DNA of 64,000 bases from Mycogone perniciosa (Eukaryota > Ascomycota > Sordariomycetes > Hypocreales > Hypocreaceae): assembly GCA_025331125.1 (NCBI GenBank), contig JAOALB010000156.1:54918-118917 (forward strand), written 5' to 3'. The notes beneath the pieces are model-generated. The model was not told the DNA's origin and ran no database searches. It saw only the letters and a list, made by a program, of their open reading frames with translations. Every line of letters starts with the position of its first letter. Positions within the stretch are counted from its first letter, which is position 1. Below are positions 23,386 to 34,546 of the stretch, piece after piece. A program made the translations under genes and the position numbers.

Positions 23386-25582
23386 ATGGTGCGATTGAGA
23401 GGGAGATACTTGAGCTGCTTCTACTGTGGAAAGCGCTCAACCATCAAGTACGATGGCCTCGTACGCGACTTTGACTGTGCCAACTGCGATGCCACGAATT
23501 ACCTAGACGAGGTTTGCATATACTGCATATTACAATTCAGCGTATAGCATGATATACTGACAATTGATAGAATGGCGAGATTACAGATCCCCCCGTTGTC
23601 GAATCCTCGTCAACAAACCAATACGCCGCTCCCCAACCTACTTTCTCCTCCCCAACAGACAACATCTTCTGCGAAACATGCCTCAAGAACCAGCGGCTGT
23701 TCACCGCGTCACTGGCGCAATACCTCCCCGACGACCCTTCACACCCCGAGTACGCCGAGCTGGAGCGCAAGTACTACCGCTTTCGCAAGGACCTGGAGAA
23801 GCGATATCCACAAGTATGCGCCGAGTGCGCCGAGAAGGTCGAGAGCCGCATAAAACAGGCTGGATACACCGCAAAGACAGACCATTTGAGGCGCATGATG
23901 GATAGGAGTCGAGGCAGGAGAGTCCATAAGAGGAGGACGCCCCTGGATTTGGCAAACGCGGTGGGACGATTGCTGTGGTGGGGTGGGTTTCTCCTGCAGA
24001 TGCTCTGGCATTTGGTGAACATAGCTCGTGTGTTGGGACAGCGTGAGGACGGCATGCATGACCCGGATGACCAGAGTGCTGCAGTGATGGTTATCACTTG
24101 GTTGAACCGTCTGCCTGCTTTTCTACCTCCTGCCGATACCCTCATACATTGGAGCATCACGGTTGGCTTCTTGTCTGTGTGGTGGAATCCCCATTTCGTA
24201 CAGGTCAATCGTGGATTCACCCGGCATTTGCTGGGGTTCACGCAATGGTACTCGTTCCAAGGCCTCATTATCTTCTTTCGATATTTGTTCAGCTCAGTCC
24301 TCGATATGCAGGGCGGCAAGGCGCAGTCCAAGGGCGCACAGCTCAGCGCGCACTTCACCATGGCAGGCATCATGGTTCTGGTACGTAGTTTTGTCCTTAG
24401 ATTGATCGCATTGACGCTGACTTGCATTAGATATACTTCCTGGCCAGGAGATCTATCAGAGTTGACACCACACCATTATTCGGCCCATCCGAAAGGACCA
24501 TCTCAACAAGCCAAGTATCATCACCAACTCGGGTAACTCGCAACAAGATCGAGGAGCCCAAAACCCTTGCCGAGGCTCTCACCGAAGCATTGGATTCAGC
24601 CAACAATACACCACATAAAGATGCTTCAAAACGGCAGGATCAGAATGCGTTACCCTCTCCTCGCTTCACCAAAAGCCCGTTTCAGCCGAAACAAAATAAC
24701 TCGCCACTCTCCTTCGGCAACTTTGGCTTATCAGAACGGGCTCTACCTCAAAAGGTGCAGCAGGTCCATGACCCAGACGCGATGGACTGGTCCCCCGTCC
24801 CAAATCCTTCTGCTCACCGTGCCTTTCAAGAAACCCCTTCCAAGCTTGTTGCTCGCACCTTCGGTCAAGCTCCCGCCCAGCCAAACGGCAATCCTTTCTG
24901 GTACAAGGTCCCTGCGGCGCCAGTGAATCCGGCTCAGCGCCTTCGCAACCCTCCCAACGCTCCACTCCTGAGAAAACAACCCGAAGATCAAGATGAAGTG
25001 CTGCGCTTCAAGAGCGGTAGCGCAGAGCATATCCACGGACGAGATGAGACTGCCAAGGCGGACAGGATTGATTTCAAGAATCCAAGCTTCTTTGCCCCGC
25101 AGCAACGCGATGATGCGGATGCCCTTGCTGATGTGTTTGGACAAAGTTTCACAGTCAGCTACGACGAAGAAGGGGATGAAACTGATGAAGCCGAAGCTTT
25201 AGAAACCACTCTTCCTGTCGGCGCTGTCACCAGCAGCTCCCCTACCAAGCAAGCCTCACAAATATACGAACTCTGCATCATCGCTGCTCTAGTACCACTA
25301 TGGCTCCTCCTCTCGTTCGCCACTATTCCTTACCTCAAAGAAGCTCAGCTCGTAACCCTTTCACTTGCCGGTATAATCACCATCCACAGCATTGGAAACT
25401 CAAGTCGGCACCTCCTGGCTGGTGTATCTGCATATGTCACCTCAGCACTTGGTGTTGTAGAACTCAGCACTGTGTGCTGGACTGCATGGCAAGTATGGAC
25501 GGGTGAGGGCGAGGTGACTTGGTATGGAACGGGTGTTCTGGCATTGATGCTGGGGCATCAGGTTTGGGAGTATGTTATGTGA
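23386..25582 (+). CDS. IMA1: Inner nuclear membrane protein, Ima1/Samp1 family
   Basis: Three exons (23386-23511, 23571-24380, 24431-25582; introns 59 and 50 bp) encode 695 residues. The N-terminus has the Ima1_N zinc-ribbon: SCFYCGKRS, CANCDATN, then FCETCLKNQ and QVCAECAEKV. A basic patch (RSRGRRVHKRR) precedes four membrane helices between about 180 and 335 (for example LLWWGGFLLQMLWHLVNIAR). A Pro/Ser-rich loop of about 220 residues follows, then three to four more helices at the C-end (IIAALVPLWLLLSFATIPYL onward). Fission-yeast Ima1 and human Samp1 link the inner nuclear membrane to chromatin and the cytoskeleton. The first intron falls right after the second Cys pair and restores NYLDE-NGEITD. 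It is somewhat longer than the yeast protein. Confidence 0.9.
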
Positions 25583-25841
25583 AGACGCTCACTGTTAGAG
25601 TTTTGTTTTTGCTGTTTCAGAGGTTAATTTCTGGAATACAGTCAATGTGTTAGTAGTTTTGGGTGGTTTCTTGGGAGAGCCGGTGGGTACGGACAGCGAC
25701 GGAGATGGTGTATGAGGCGTAGACATGGAGTTTCACGGTGGGGAAAAGACACATAGAATGGGTATTCTTGATTGACAATAGATATCTCGAGGGTGTTGAT
25801 ACCAAGGCTGCCCCAACACTATATATGGTCAGGGATACTTT
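25583..25841. other. Convergent spacer IMA1 / MFS transporter
   Basis: A 259-bp tail-to-tail gap. It should hold both 3' UTRs. No gene or repeat was seen. Confidence 0.5.
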
Positions 25842-27278
25842 TCATTTCTGCCTCGTCTGACGATTGGCTTCAGCATACGCTACATCATCATCCCTGATGG
25901 ACTTAAACAGCCTTCTCGCAATCACCAACCGCAAAACCAGTGAAAACAACGACGTCAACATAATCCCAACCGCTGCGAAAAGCTGGATCCCGAGATAATT
26001 GCCCGTGCCGCTCAAAATCGCGCCCGAAATCGGCGGGCCTATAAGAGATCCCACGCCCTTGATTACAGAGACCATACCCAGCCGTGTGCCCAGACGGCTC
26101 ATGTCTGGTGTTAATGACGCGAGGACAACGGAGCCGAGAGAGACAACACTGCCGGACCAGAAGCCGTAGAGCACCGCGAAGGCGATGTTGCCGGCCGTGT
26201 TGGTCACGCTGATCCAGTAGAACACACTGGCGCTGCTGAGGGCGCAGACGACAACGTATGTGTCTAGGGAGCCGAATTTATCTGCCACGAAGGAGGGGAG
26301 GATACGCCCAGGGATGGAGGAGGCGTTGAGTATGGCGACGAGATAATTGGCCAAAGCGAGGCCTTGCATGCCATGTGAGAGACTGAAACTTTGTAAGTAG
26401 TAAGGCGGGTTAAAGAAGGCTAGGTTGTTGAAGACGATAGCGATGCAGTAGAGGATGTAAGTCCGTTCCTTGAGCGCGGAAGAATCCCAGAACCAGCGGA
26501 TCGAGAAGCCGCCCTGTTGCCATTCTGGCTTTTTGCTACTGGTACGAGGTCGAATGACGAGAATGGCGAATATGCACATGATACACGCTATGAAGCCCAT
26601 AACTCGCATGGCCCATCCAAAACCCAACCTGGCTTGCAAGTTCTGAAACAGCAGCGGATAGACCGTTGATCCAAGACCACTACCCACGGTAGCGAGGCCC
26701 ATGGCTCTCGCTCTGCGCTTCTTAAAGTACGCGGGCACAATGGCGATGCTCGGGATAGAGAGACAGCATGTACCTAGGCCGATGCAGATTCCCTGAGCAA
26801 GGAGGATCTGCCAGTACTGGGCGCTTATGCTGGTGAACATGAAGCCCAGGGTGACGAGGATCGTGCCGATGATGAGGAGGGCGCGGCAGTAGCCCATATC
26901 GTACAAGGGGCCTATGATGGCGCCGAGGGCCATGAGGCAGAAGATTTGGACGGAGCCGATCCAGGAGATGGCAGAAGGGGATGATGATTGGAGAAGGGAG
27001 GTTTGGTAGTAGGATTGGAAGACGCCGAAGCTGTTGAGGAGGCCTCTGAATGGGAGTTAGCCATGAGGGCTGTATGTAGGTGCTTTATGGGGATATGCGT
27101 ACAAGTGATTGAAGTATAAAGCAAAGGATGCTGCAACTTGAAGCCATGCTTGCAATCCGCCATCTGGAAGGACATCATCTTGCTCATTGAGGACTGGAGG
27201 CGCGGATGGCTCATCGGATACGGGTCTTACGACGACACCTGTATGAGCGTGTTCATCTTGATCTCGCTGTTTCGCCAT
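25842..27278 (-). CDS. MFS transporter, monocarboxylate (MCT/SLC16-like) family
   Basis: Two exons (27278-27103 and 27045-25842, intron 57 bp) encode 459 residues. After a 37-residue cytosolic tail comes DGGLQAWLQVAASFALYFNH, the MCT signature (DGG-x-QAW) at the start of helix 1. Splicing restores NHLGLLNSFGVFQSYY, again typical of the family. About twelve hydrophobic helices follow, including GTILVTLGFMFTSISAQ and GTCCLSIPSIAIVPAYF, then the KKRRARAMGLATVGSGLG loop. Fungal members sit in the plasma membrane and move monocarboxylates, riboflavin or secondary metabolites; the substrate here is unknown. The first ATG in frame is used; a GTG-initiated extension is unlikely. No biosynthetic cluster adjoins it. 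Confidence 0.9.
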
Positions 27279-28464
27279 TGCCTTTCGAGATAACGACGAG
27301 GCAATACATTTCACAATCACGGGAGAATGAACATAGACATCCCTCTACATTCAAGACGAAATCATTCTCAATTTCAAATCGACTTTCGAAGCAATATAAG
27401 CCCCCCACTGCCGAAACCCGGGGTCATCGCGACTCCGCAAACGCGGGAATAAGTCCGGCATTTCAACCAAAGGAGCAGTTATTGTTGTTGGTGGAGCACG
27501 ACACGGATGATCACGGACTAAGGGGGGCTGTTAGTGTATTGCGGGAGATATGGTGGAACTCTTAACAATATCTTGGAGGGGATGATAGTCCTCGAGATGA
27601 AGTCATCATCTGGGGCGAAAGATTGGGGAAAAAATAAGTGGAAAATATTCCTATAAGACAGCAAGCCTATATTTGGAACAACTGAATGCGAAGATGCTGT
27701 TTGGACAACGAGGGCCACGTTTTGCTCTTGTTGGATATTATAGATAGTGCCCCGCCAAGAACACCTCAATGCGGGTGGCAATCGAAATTCAAGGTCGGCG
27801 AGCAGGGTTGCAATCCTCCGCGGTGTACGAAGTACGGAGTACATACGGAGTACACACGGCTGACAGTGTACTCGTAATGATCGACAATGAAGAAGGCTGA
27901 AGGAGTGATGAGCAGGGAGAGAATGCACTCGTAGGGAGGCGGCTGAGCAGTTGAGTTGGGAGCAAGTCACTGGCAGCACAAAATCATCTTGAATGTCCTT
28001 TAGAAAGGGATACAGAGCATCTACGCCTATCTACAGAGTATGGTGGGTTATTATACGGAGTACGGAGTACATACTCCGTACTTCGTAGACAACGTGTTCT
28101 TTCGCCTTGATCCAGGAACGGAGTGATGCTCGCGTGATTCACCGCATGCTCGTACTACTAGCTAGGGCCAGCCTGCAAACGCCGCTGAGAAAAGGGCTGC
28201 ATAGATATTAAGACTACGTACGGAGTACTTCGTACTATTACACCCATACGAAGCACAGACATGCATTTTACGTAGGATCTGCAAGATCAAGCTAAACAGC
28301 ATTCAGGAGTTGTTTCCGACTACGAGGCAGATACTCCGTACGGAGTACAGAGATATTACCTGTTGTTTTGACAATGCTGTTTGTTGGGTCAGCGAAAAGG
28401 CCATTATTTATCATTGATCGGCATAGTGCGAAAGAGCGGAATGCTGATGAATATTTTTGGTGGC

Positions 28465-28494
28465 CTTATTCCAACTTATTCCAACTTATTCCAG
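28465..28494. repeat. 10-bp tandem repeat, 3 copies
   Basis: CTTATTCCAA occurs at 28465, 28475 and 28485; the last copy ends in G. It lies in the gene desert and has no known role. Confidence 0.8.
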
Positions 28495-29932
28495 CTTGCA
28501 TATTATTAGCTCGGTAACGAAAAGCGGTAGCTTGTCGCGTGTTTCGCGCCAACGCAGGGACAAAAAGATTTTTTTTCTCTCTGCTCGGTCGTCTTTTTGG
28601 CATGAGTTTCGGATTATTGGGGTATTGCGATACCGAACTCCGTTAGATAGTGCTGATGAAGAAGAGATGGAGCTGCTCTAGCGGTAAGTAAAAACACTTG
28701 ATGTATAGGAGGACGAAGTATACGTCCGAAGTGGTTCAACAAATGTTTTTGTTGGAATGTACGGAGTACTTTTGCGTTTACTGACGTCGGTGCCGGAAGC
28801 CGCCGCATCCGGCGCGTCTACGAGTAGTATTACTACTTATGTATAGGTATGTCTGTGACAAGTGATGACATCGTATTTAATCAAAAACATGCCGTGTCGA
28901 GTAGATGAGCACACGACACGACATGACACGACACGACAAAACAATAATATATGATTTAATAAACGAAAAAACAGGCACCGAGGCTTTTCGTGTCGAAAGG
29001 AGGCGTTTAGTGGATTCGTAATGGACGTGACAAAGCAATTGCCGTGCTGCACAGAGTCAAAAGGGCCGGAGATACTGTGCAGTGCTGTTTTGGAGCTTTG
29101 TACGAAGTACGGAGTACTACGGAGTAGAGAGAGTTACTCCGGACAAGGTATTTGTACCAATACAGGACGGAGTACGAAGTACGAAGCAGCAGACCAAATC
29201 AATCGACGAGTATGGACGGCTCGATCGCCCGTAATTACGATTCTGGCGTACACCCTCTCTGTACTAGTAGTACTGCCACTATTGGTAGACGGTGGTCCGC
29301 CATCGCCAACAGACCAAAGTCCGTTTCAAGACGAAATGACGAGTAATAGTATTCTTACTAACAGTTCTTACGGAGCACTCCGCACACAAAGCAAGCTGGA
29401 TGCTATTATACTACTCGTAGGTACCTAGTACTCAGCTCCCGGGCGTAATCCACGCACGCAGGAAAACCCCGATCTGGGAGCCCACAAACGGGGAAAAGAT
29501 TTATTATGAGCTGTTCCGATGCATCAAATGCCTGACATGTGGACGCGCATGACCATAAGCCTGCAGCATAATTCATAACATCAGCGCACACATGCATTGC
29601 ATCGCCTTACCCATCCCATGTAGATGCTTCAAGTCCGTAGTACTAGCACTCATACGAAGTATACTACTGCAACTCTGTACTGCTACATAGTGCACTACTC
29701 CATACTTGGCACCGACGAAGCGAGATTTGGTACCCTTCAATGGAGATTTAGCGCTGAACCCCCACACGCAGTGGCTTTTTGGCATCTGTTGAGTCTTGAC
29801 AGCCTTGACGATGTGCTTGGCCAAACACATCGGCGCATTCGTCAGCCAAGATTCACCGAACACTGGTGGAATCGACTAATGGGCATTTCGCAAGGGATGA
29901 CATTATCTGGATGCTAATATTAGCACCATTGG

Positions 29933-29968
<36 letters not shown>
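29933..29968. repeat. Hexanucleotide microsatellite (CTGCGT)6
   Basis: Six perfect CTGCGT units. The minus-strand reading gives an Ala-Asp run in a spurious open frame. No gene context supports coding. Confidence 0.9.
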
Positions 29969-30220
29969 GCCTCTGGCTCACGGCATTGCTCATAATGACC
30001 AGATGACGAAAGAGATGAAAATGGAATGCATCCATCTCAGGGTCAGGGTCCAGCCGCGGAAGTTGGAGATTCCCTGCCATCCGGACCTGGAGCCGCCGTT
30101 TCCAGTGGCCCGTCTGCTAATAGTACCAGCACTGTGTACAGTACTGTGCACAGTGCCTAAAACGGTATACTCGTACAGTATGTCTGAGCTCTACAAGTAC
30201 AGTTCTCCAATCCTTTTTTT

Positions 30221-30243
30221 CCTCGCCTCGCCTCGCCTCGCCT
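30221..30243. repeat. Pentanucleotide microsatellite (CCTCG)4
   Basis: Four CCTCG units plus a partial one follow a T7 run. No function is inferred. Confidence 0.85.
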
Positions 30244-31678
30244 CCTCTCCTTGTTGTCGTCAGCTGTCGAATATCTTCCGTATAATCCGTAATCCGTGTA
30301 TTATCAGGCACGGGATGCCCCGTAGGGCATAATTAGAAGCAGTCATACACTTCTTGATTAGGATTGCCGAAGGAAAGACACATGCGACGAGGCTTCATTC
30401 ACATGGACAGGCACATGAAGCCTCTAAGCCACCAGCTCTTTTTTTTTCCTTCGCTCGTGTGCCCAGTTGCCAACTCGCGCTGACGATGCACACGCCAACC
30501 AAAACCTTACGATCGCTGTGCTATTGCTCTCAACATTATTGGTCTGTATTTGCTTGTGCAGACCGGTCAAACCCCGTGAGGGCCGTACCAGTACCTCGCC
30601 TTTCGCCCTGAAACTACATGCTGCAGAGTACTGGGTACCCGAAAGCCGTGGGTCCTCTCGAGATCATCGGCACAATGCACTAACAATTGACGTGCAATGG
30701 TCACATCAGTGGATCCGTAGTGCTGCCGTGGCGTTGCTCCAAGGGCAGGTCGGCACAAGCACACCACCGTCGGTCCACTGAACAGTCTAAGCGTCCAGCG
30801 GGAATGGCAAGGCGAGAGTGCCCTGGAAGCAGCACGGAGTATGGAGTACGGCGTAGTACGAGTACTGGTAGCAGTAGCACGAGTACCTGTACCTCCTGAA
30901 GCGCGACACCGCAAAGTCCACTGTAGCAGCGGCCTGCGATGGCGTGTGCACTGTCTGCACTGTCTGCACCCCACTCTCCACATGCAGTCCCACCGCGATC
31001 CACCAGTTCCGGTCACATTGGCTTGAGGTACTGCTACTATGTGCTAGGTACAGTACCTGTGAGGTTGGCCTTTCAGCGCAGTGGTCGGGTCTCAGGCTGG
31101 TACTTTTCCCTCTGCGCACTGTACGTACCCCTCAGATCGGTCCAGGACTAGGCTTTGTTCCCCATGTCATCGAAACCTTGTCTCAGTTCTTGCTCTGCTT
31201 CCCCAAAACCAACATCTCCCACTCCCACAAATCCATCACACGCGATCTGCTTCTTCTTCCAGCCTGAGCTGTCCCTGAACTCCTTTCTCCTCACACACTC
31301 CTTCTTTTCTCCTCCACACTCGACAAGATGGTGTTACTGGTCCAGCTTGTTTCCTTTCGCAGGAATCTCAGCCTTCTTTAGGCCCTGCGATTTCGCACGA
31401 CCAGCACTGGCTGACTGGCTAAACCCAGTGGTGCTTCTCCCAGAACTCTAATCCAAACTCAACTTCACGATACCTCGTTTTCCTCCCCAGAAATCCATCG
31501 ACCTCGATTCTCTCTGAAATATAACTCTCCCTAACGACTCCTCCCCTCATTCTCTCGACATTGTCGACGCAAAAACTCAATCTCCCCCTCTCCCGTCTTT
31601 CTCGACCCACAGTACAGTGGTTAAACAGAACGTCAGAGTGGACATACGACAAGATACAAGAAAAATATACTCGATCGA

Positions 31679-32691
31679 ATGACATCCAGGAGGAGCTCAC
31701 GTCTACAAAAAATTGACGGGGTGAAGGATCAAACAGACGGGGATTGTCAATCTGTTGAGAAATCCCACTCATCCCGACAAAACTCTCGCAATTACCCCAC
31801 GGAAGACTTGTTACGAGCGACGAAGAAGGCAGAAGCAGAAGATTCCAAGAACGGAGTGCCGTTCAATCACGAGGCGTCTAACTCGCCCTCTCAGACAAAC
31901 GAGGCATCTCGAAAAGAGCCTTGCCTCTCGGTGCTGTCTGGATTCCGCAACATGTCAGCCACAGGGCCGCTAATGGCCTCTGCTGCAAGCCAATGCCTGG
32001 AATATCCGCCAGCGCCCATGGAGGGTCGGCCTCACAATTTTGGAGTCGTAATTCCAGGTGTTTACCGAAGCAGCTATCCCAAGGCTGAGGACTACGGCTT
32101 CCTGCAGGGCTTGAAGCTGAAAACGATAGTGTATGTGGCCTATTTTCTATTAACCCCCACATTTTTTTGGCTGAGTGCTAATCATGAAACAGCACATTGG
32201 TGAAAAGGGATGAAATCGATCATGAGCTCAATTCGTTCGTTGCTTCCAGTGACATCCGGCAAATCGTCTTCAACATGAAGGGTACCAAAAAGGCGCCAAT
32301 TCCATCCAGCACCATGTCATCGATTCTCCACGTGATCCTCGATCAGCGAAACTACCCTCTGCTCCTCCATTGCAACCATGGAAAGCACCGTACTGGTTGT
32401 GTTGTCGCCGCTGTGCGCAAAATTTCCGGCTGGGATCTTGACAAGGTTATTGATGAGTACAAGACCTACGCCACTCCCAAGGTCCGAGAATGCGACGTCG
32501 ACTACATTACTTCATTTCAGATGAGTCCTTTGGAGTCATCATCAATACGCACATTCAGCCCTGGCTCGTCGCGATTTACATTTGTGCAAATAAGGTCGTT
32601 TCTGAGGACTCTTCTCTTCTCAACACTGGTGATGACCATTTGGCTGGTGTCTGGTTCTCGGATAGTCACATCAAATCAATTACCCAACTAA
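31679..32691 (+). CDS. SIW14: Siw14-type atypical dual-specificity phosphatase
   Basis: Two exons (31679-32130 and 32193-32691, intron 62 bp) encode 316 residues. A polar, Ser-rich N-region of about 110 residues precedes RPHNFGVVIPGVYRSSYPKA, the entry motif of plant-and-fungi atypical DSPs. Splicing restores KTIVTLVKRDEI. The catalytic loop HCNHGKHRTG (Cys near 211, Arg near 217) and the segment VVAAVRKISGWDLDKVIDEY are characteristic. Siw14 cleaves the 5-beta-phosphate of inositol pyrophosphates. The C-end has one hydrophobic helix (FLRTLLFSTLVMTIWLVSG), suggesting membrane anchoring, as in filamentous relatives. Oca family members are the alternative, but the intact Cys and Arg favour an active Siw14. 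A long pyrimidine-rich leader precedes it. Confidence 0.9.
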
Positions 32692-33526
32692 AAGCCTTAT
32701 GCATGGCAACGTCAGTTGGCACCTGCACCAAAGGAGGCAATACTATCAGTATGTGCCAACCATCCGATGAGGTGCCACAGAACACGAAATGTTGGCTTGA
32801 TATGACGCTTGTACAGACTTAGAGGGGGTCAGCCACGAGATGAAAGTTGAATGTTTTACATGAGCGGGGACCTTCCCCAGCTGGCTTGGGGTATCAGAAT
32901 GAGGATTACTTTGCATTCAAAGACATGGGAAGGGGGTTATTGTGGGTCACTGGATCTCAAGAGCTGAGATGACCCATGACGGCGTTTGATCAGACGGGCG
33001 GCGAAATAAGAGGAACTCGAGTCACAGAGGACTGGGTTTATTAGTTGTGTCTTTTTCTTATGTTTTTAATGGCGTTTGAGGGAGAAGATTTATGCTCACG
33101 AAGCATTGTATTACCAAATAACAGCATAGACGCCAAGAAGCGAAGAACGCCGGCGTAGGATACGGCTTGCACCCTGTAATGCGTTGGGGTTGCACAACTT
33201 TAGAGTATCTTCAGTGGGAAGATTTTTTCGGGACTCTATTGATAGTAAACAGCGGTAATATATCAGATCGTCGAGGTCACTCATATGCCCGATGATACTC
33301 CTGTTTTGCCCAGCCACGTAGTGACAACCCTTCATATTCCTTCTGGCGATTTAACATGTCCTGCCCTTGGCTCCAATTCCTTTTGCTTTCCCTTCTGTGC
33401 CACCGGATCACATACATGATGCAGCCCAAACCAAATAATCGTACACGTTCATCTCTCATCTCAGCTTAATAAACCACACCATTCCAGCACATATCTCCCA
33501 CGCATCTCTCTCACTAGAAGCCCATT
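32692..33526. other. Convergent spacer after the Siw14 gene
   Basis: An 835-bp gap between two convergent genes. Open frames continue on the plus strand to 32822 in another frame, without a recognisable domain. No RNA gene or repeat seen. Confidence 0.5.
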
Positions 33527-34038
33527 TCAGTCCTCACACTGCCCCCACCGATTCCGCTTCAACCTCTCCTCCCTATCCCTCTCCTTACTCCCATGAAAAT
33601 ACACCCACCCACCAGCCACGCAATTCGCCGTGCCCAGCCCAATTGCCGCTCCCCGCACCACCCCTCTGATGGAGAACTTGGCACGCAGAGATTGGCTCCG
33701 GCGCAGCGCGAGGAGTGCGTAGAGGCCCGACCAGGCGGCGGCGAGACCGGCGCTGGCGGTTGGGTAACCGGCGAGGTTGAGGTAGGATGAGAAGAGGAGG
33801 GGAGGGGGGAAGAGGATGAGGGTGAGGGGGTGGGCTGGACGGGCGTGGAGGGCGGTGATAAGGGTTGCGAGGAGGGAGGGAGGGAGGGAAGATGCTGGGA
33901 GGAGTTAGTATAAGTTTGAATGCTTATGGAAGTTGGTGTTGGAGACGAGCGAGATGGGAACTTACAGCCCCAATCGTTTAGGTGCTCGGTTATGGTCTTT
34001 GAGGTTGGTGTTATTGCTTTGTTTTCTTCTGTAGCCAT
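33527..34038 (-). CDS. Small membrane protein, probably Aim19-like (mitochondrial)
   Basis: Two exons (34038-33966 and 33894-33527, intron 71 bp) encode 146 residues. The intron must be removed to leave a reading frame of clear protein character; the unspliced frame is a meaningless Ser/Pro run. The spliced protein reads SLPPSLLATLITALHARPAH, LTLILFPPPLLFSSYLNLAG, AGLAAAWSGLYALLALRRSQ and RGVVRGAAIGLGTANCVAGG, giving three or four short hydrophobic segments with basic loops. The pattern AGxxAAWSGLYxLLAxRR recalls fungal Aim19, a small mitochondrial membrane protein whose loss alters mitochondrial inheritance in yeast. I recall the family rather than having aligned it, so the name is tentative. 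The acceptor lies behind a GGAG-rich tract. Confidence 0.65.
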
Positions 34039-34440
34039 GGCGTGTGTGTATCTGTGCGCGTTTGTGTGTGTCAATGGAGTGTTTAAATGATCAGATAAAG
34101 AATTCGCGGTTTGTTTGTTGGTGAGAATCTTGAGGCTGCAAACAGAGTGGGATGACGTCGGGAATCTTGCAATGGATGACTAAGCCGTCGGATCTTAACA
34201 CTTTAAAAGGCATACCACACAAAAACTCAAATCGCCAATCAGGGGAGAGGTCCATTTATTGCCAATCCCTCTTTAGTATATTTTACTATGTCCCCATTGA
34301 TGTTCATTTTCATCTTTCAACATCGCCCAGGTCATAATCCAGTTGGGTGCGGCTGGCGTTTTTCTTAATTCTACCTACTTTTTATGTACTCACTTGGTTA
34401 CCCTACAGAAAATCCGCTGGCAACAGCATCACTGTTCAAA

Positions 34441-34531
34441 GCCGCAGTCGTCTAGGGGTGAGGACATCAGTTTGTGGACCAATGTGAATTGAGAAACACT
34501 GGAAACCGAGGTTCGAGTCCTCGCTGTGGCA
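34441..34531 (+). tRNA. tRNA-His (GTG) with a 19-nt intron
   Basis: The acceptor stem pairs GCCGCAG with CTGTGGC, followed by discriminator A at 34531. The D stem is GTCT/GGAC. The T arm is CGAGG-TTCGAGT-CCTCG. The anticodon stem TCAGT pairs with ACTGG, framing loop TTGTGG...C with anticodon GTG at 34474-34476. An insertion of about 19 nt (ACCAATGTGAATTGAGAAA) follows base 37, the canonical site of nuclear tRNA introns. Removing it leaves 72 nt. A T-run terminator follows. Fungal nuclear tRNA-His receives G-1 after transcription, so its absence here is expected. Confidence 0.9.
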
Positions 34532-34533
34532 CA

Positions 34534-34546
34534 TTTTTTTTTTTTT
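34534..34546 (+). terminator. RNA polymerase III T-run terminator
   Basis: Thirteen T in a row begin two bases after the discriminator base of the tRNA-His gene. This is far longer than the minimal pol III stop. Confidence 0.9.

Larger units (their letters stand above)
27279..31678. other. 4.4-kb gene desert with GTACGGAGTAC palindromes and microsatellites
   Basis: I find no convincing gene. Open frames up to 153 codons lack domains and often run through repeats. The palindrome GTACGGAGTAC, its half TACTCCGTA and the variant GTACGAAGTAC recur at about 27830-27850, 28055-28090, 28220-28235, 28330-28347, 28760, 29100-29125, 29165-29180 and 30835-30855. Three microsatellites are listed separately. 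CACGA repeats occur near 28911-28937. The segment 31160-31670 is strongly pyrimidine-rich and probably is the promoter and leader of the phosphatase gene at 31679. Confidence 0.6.
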
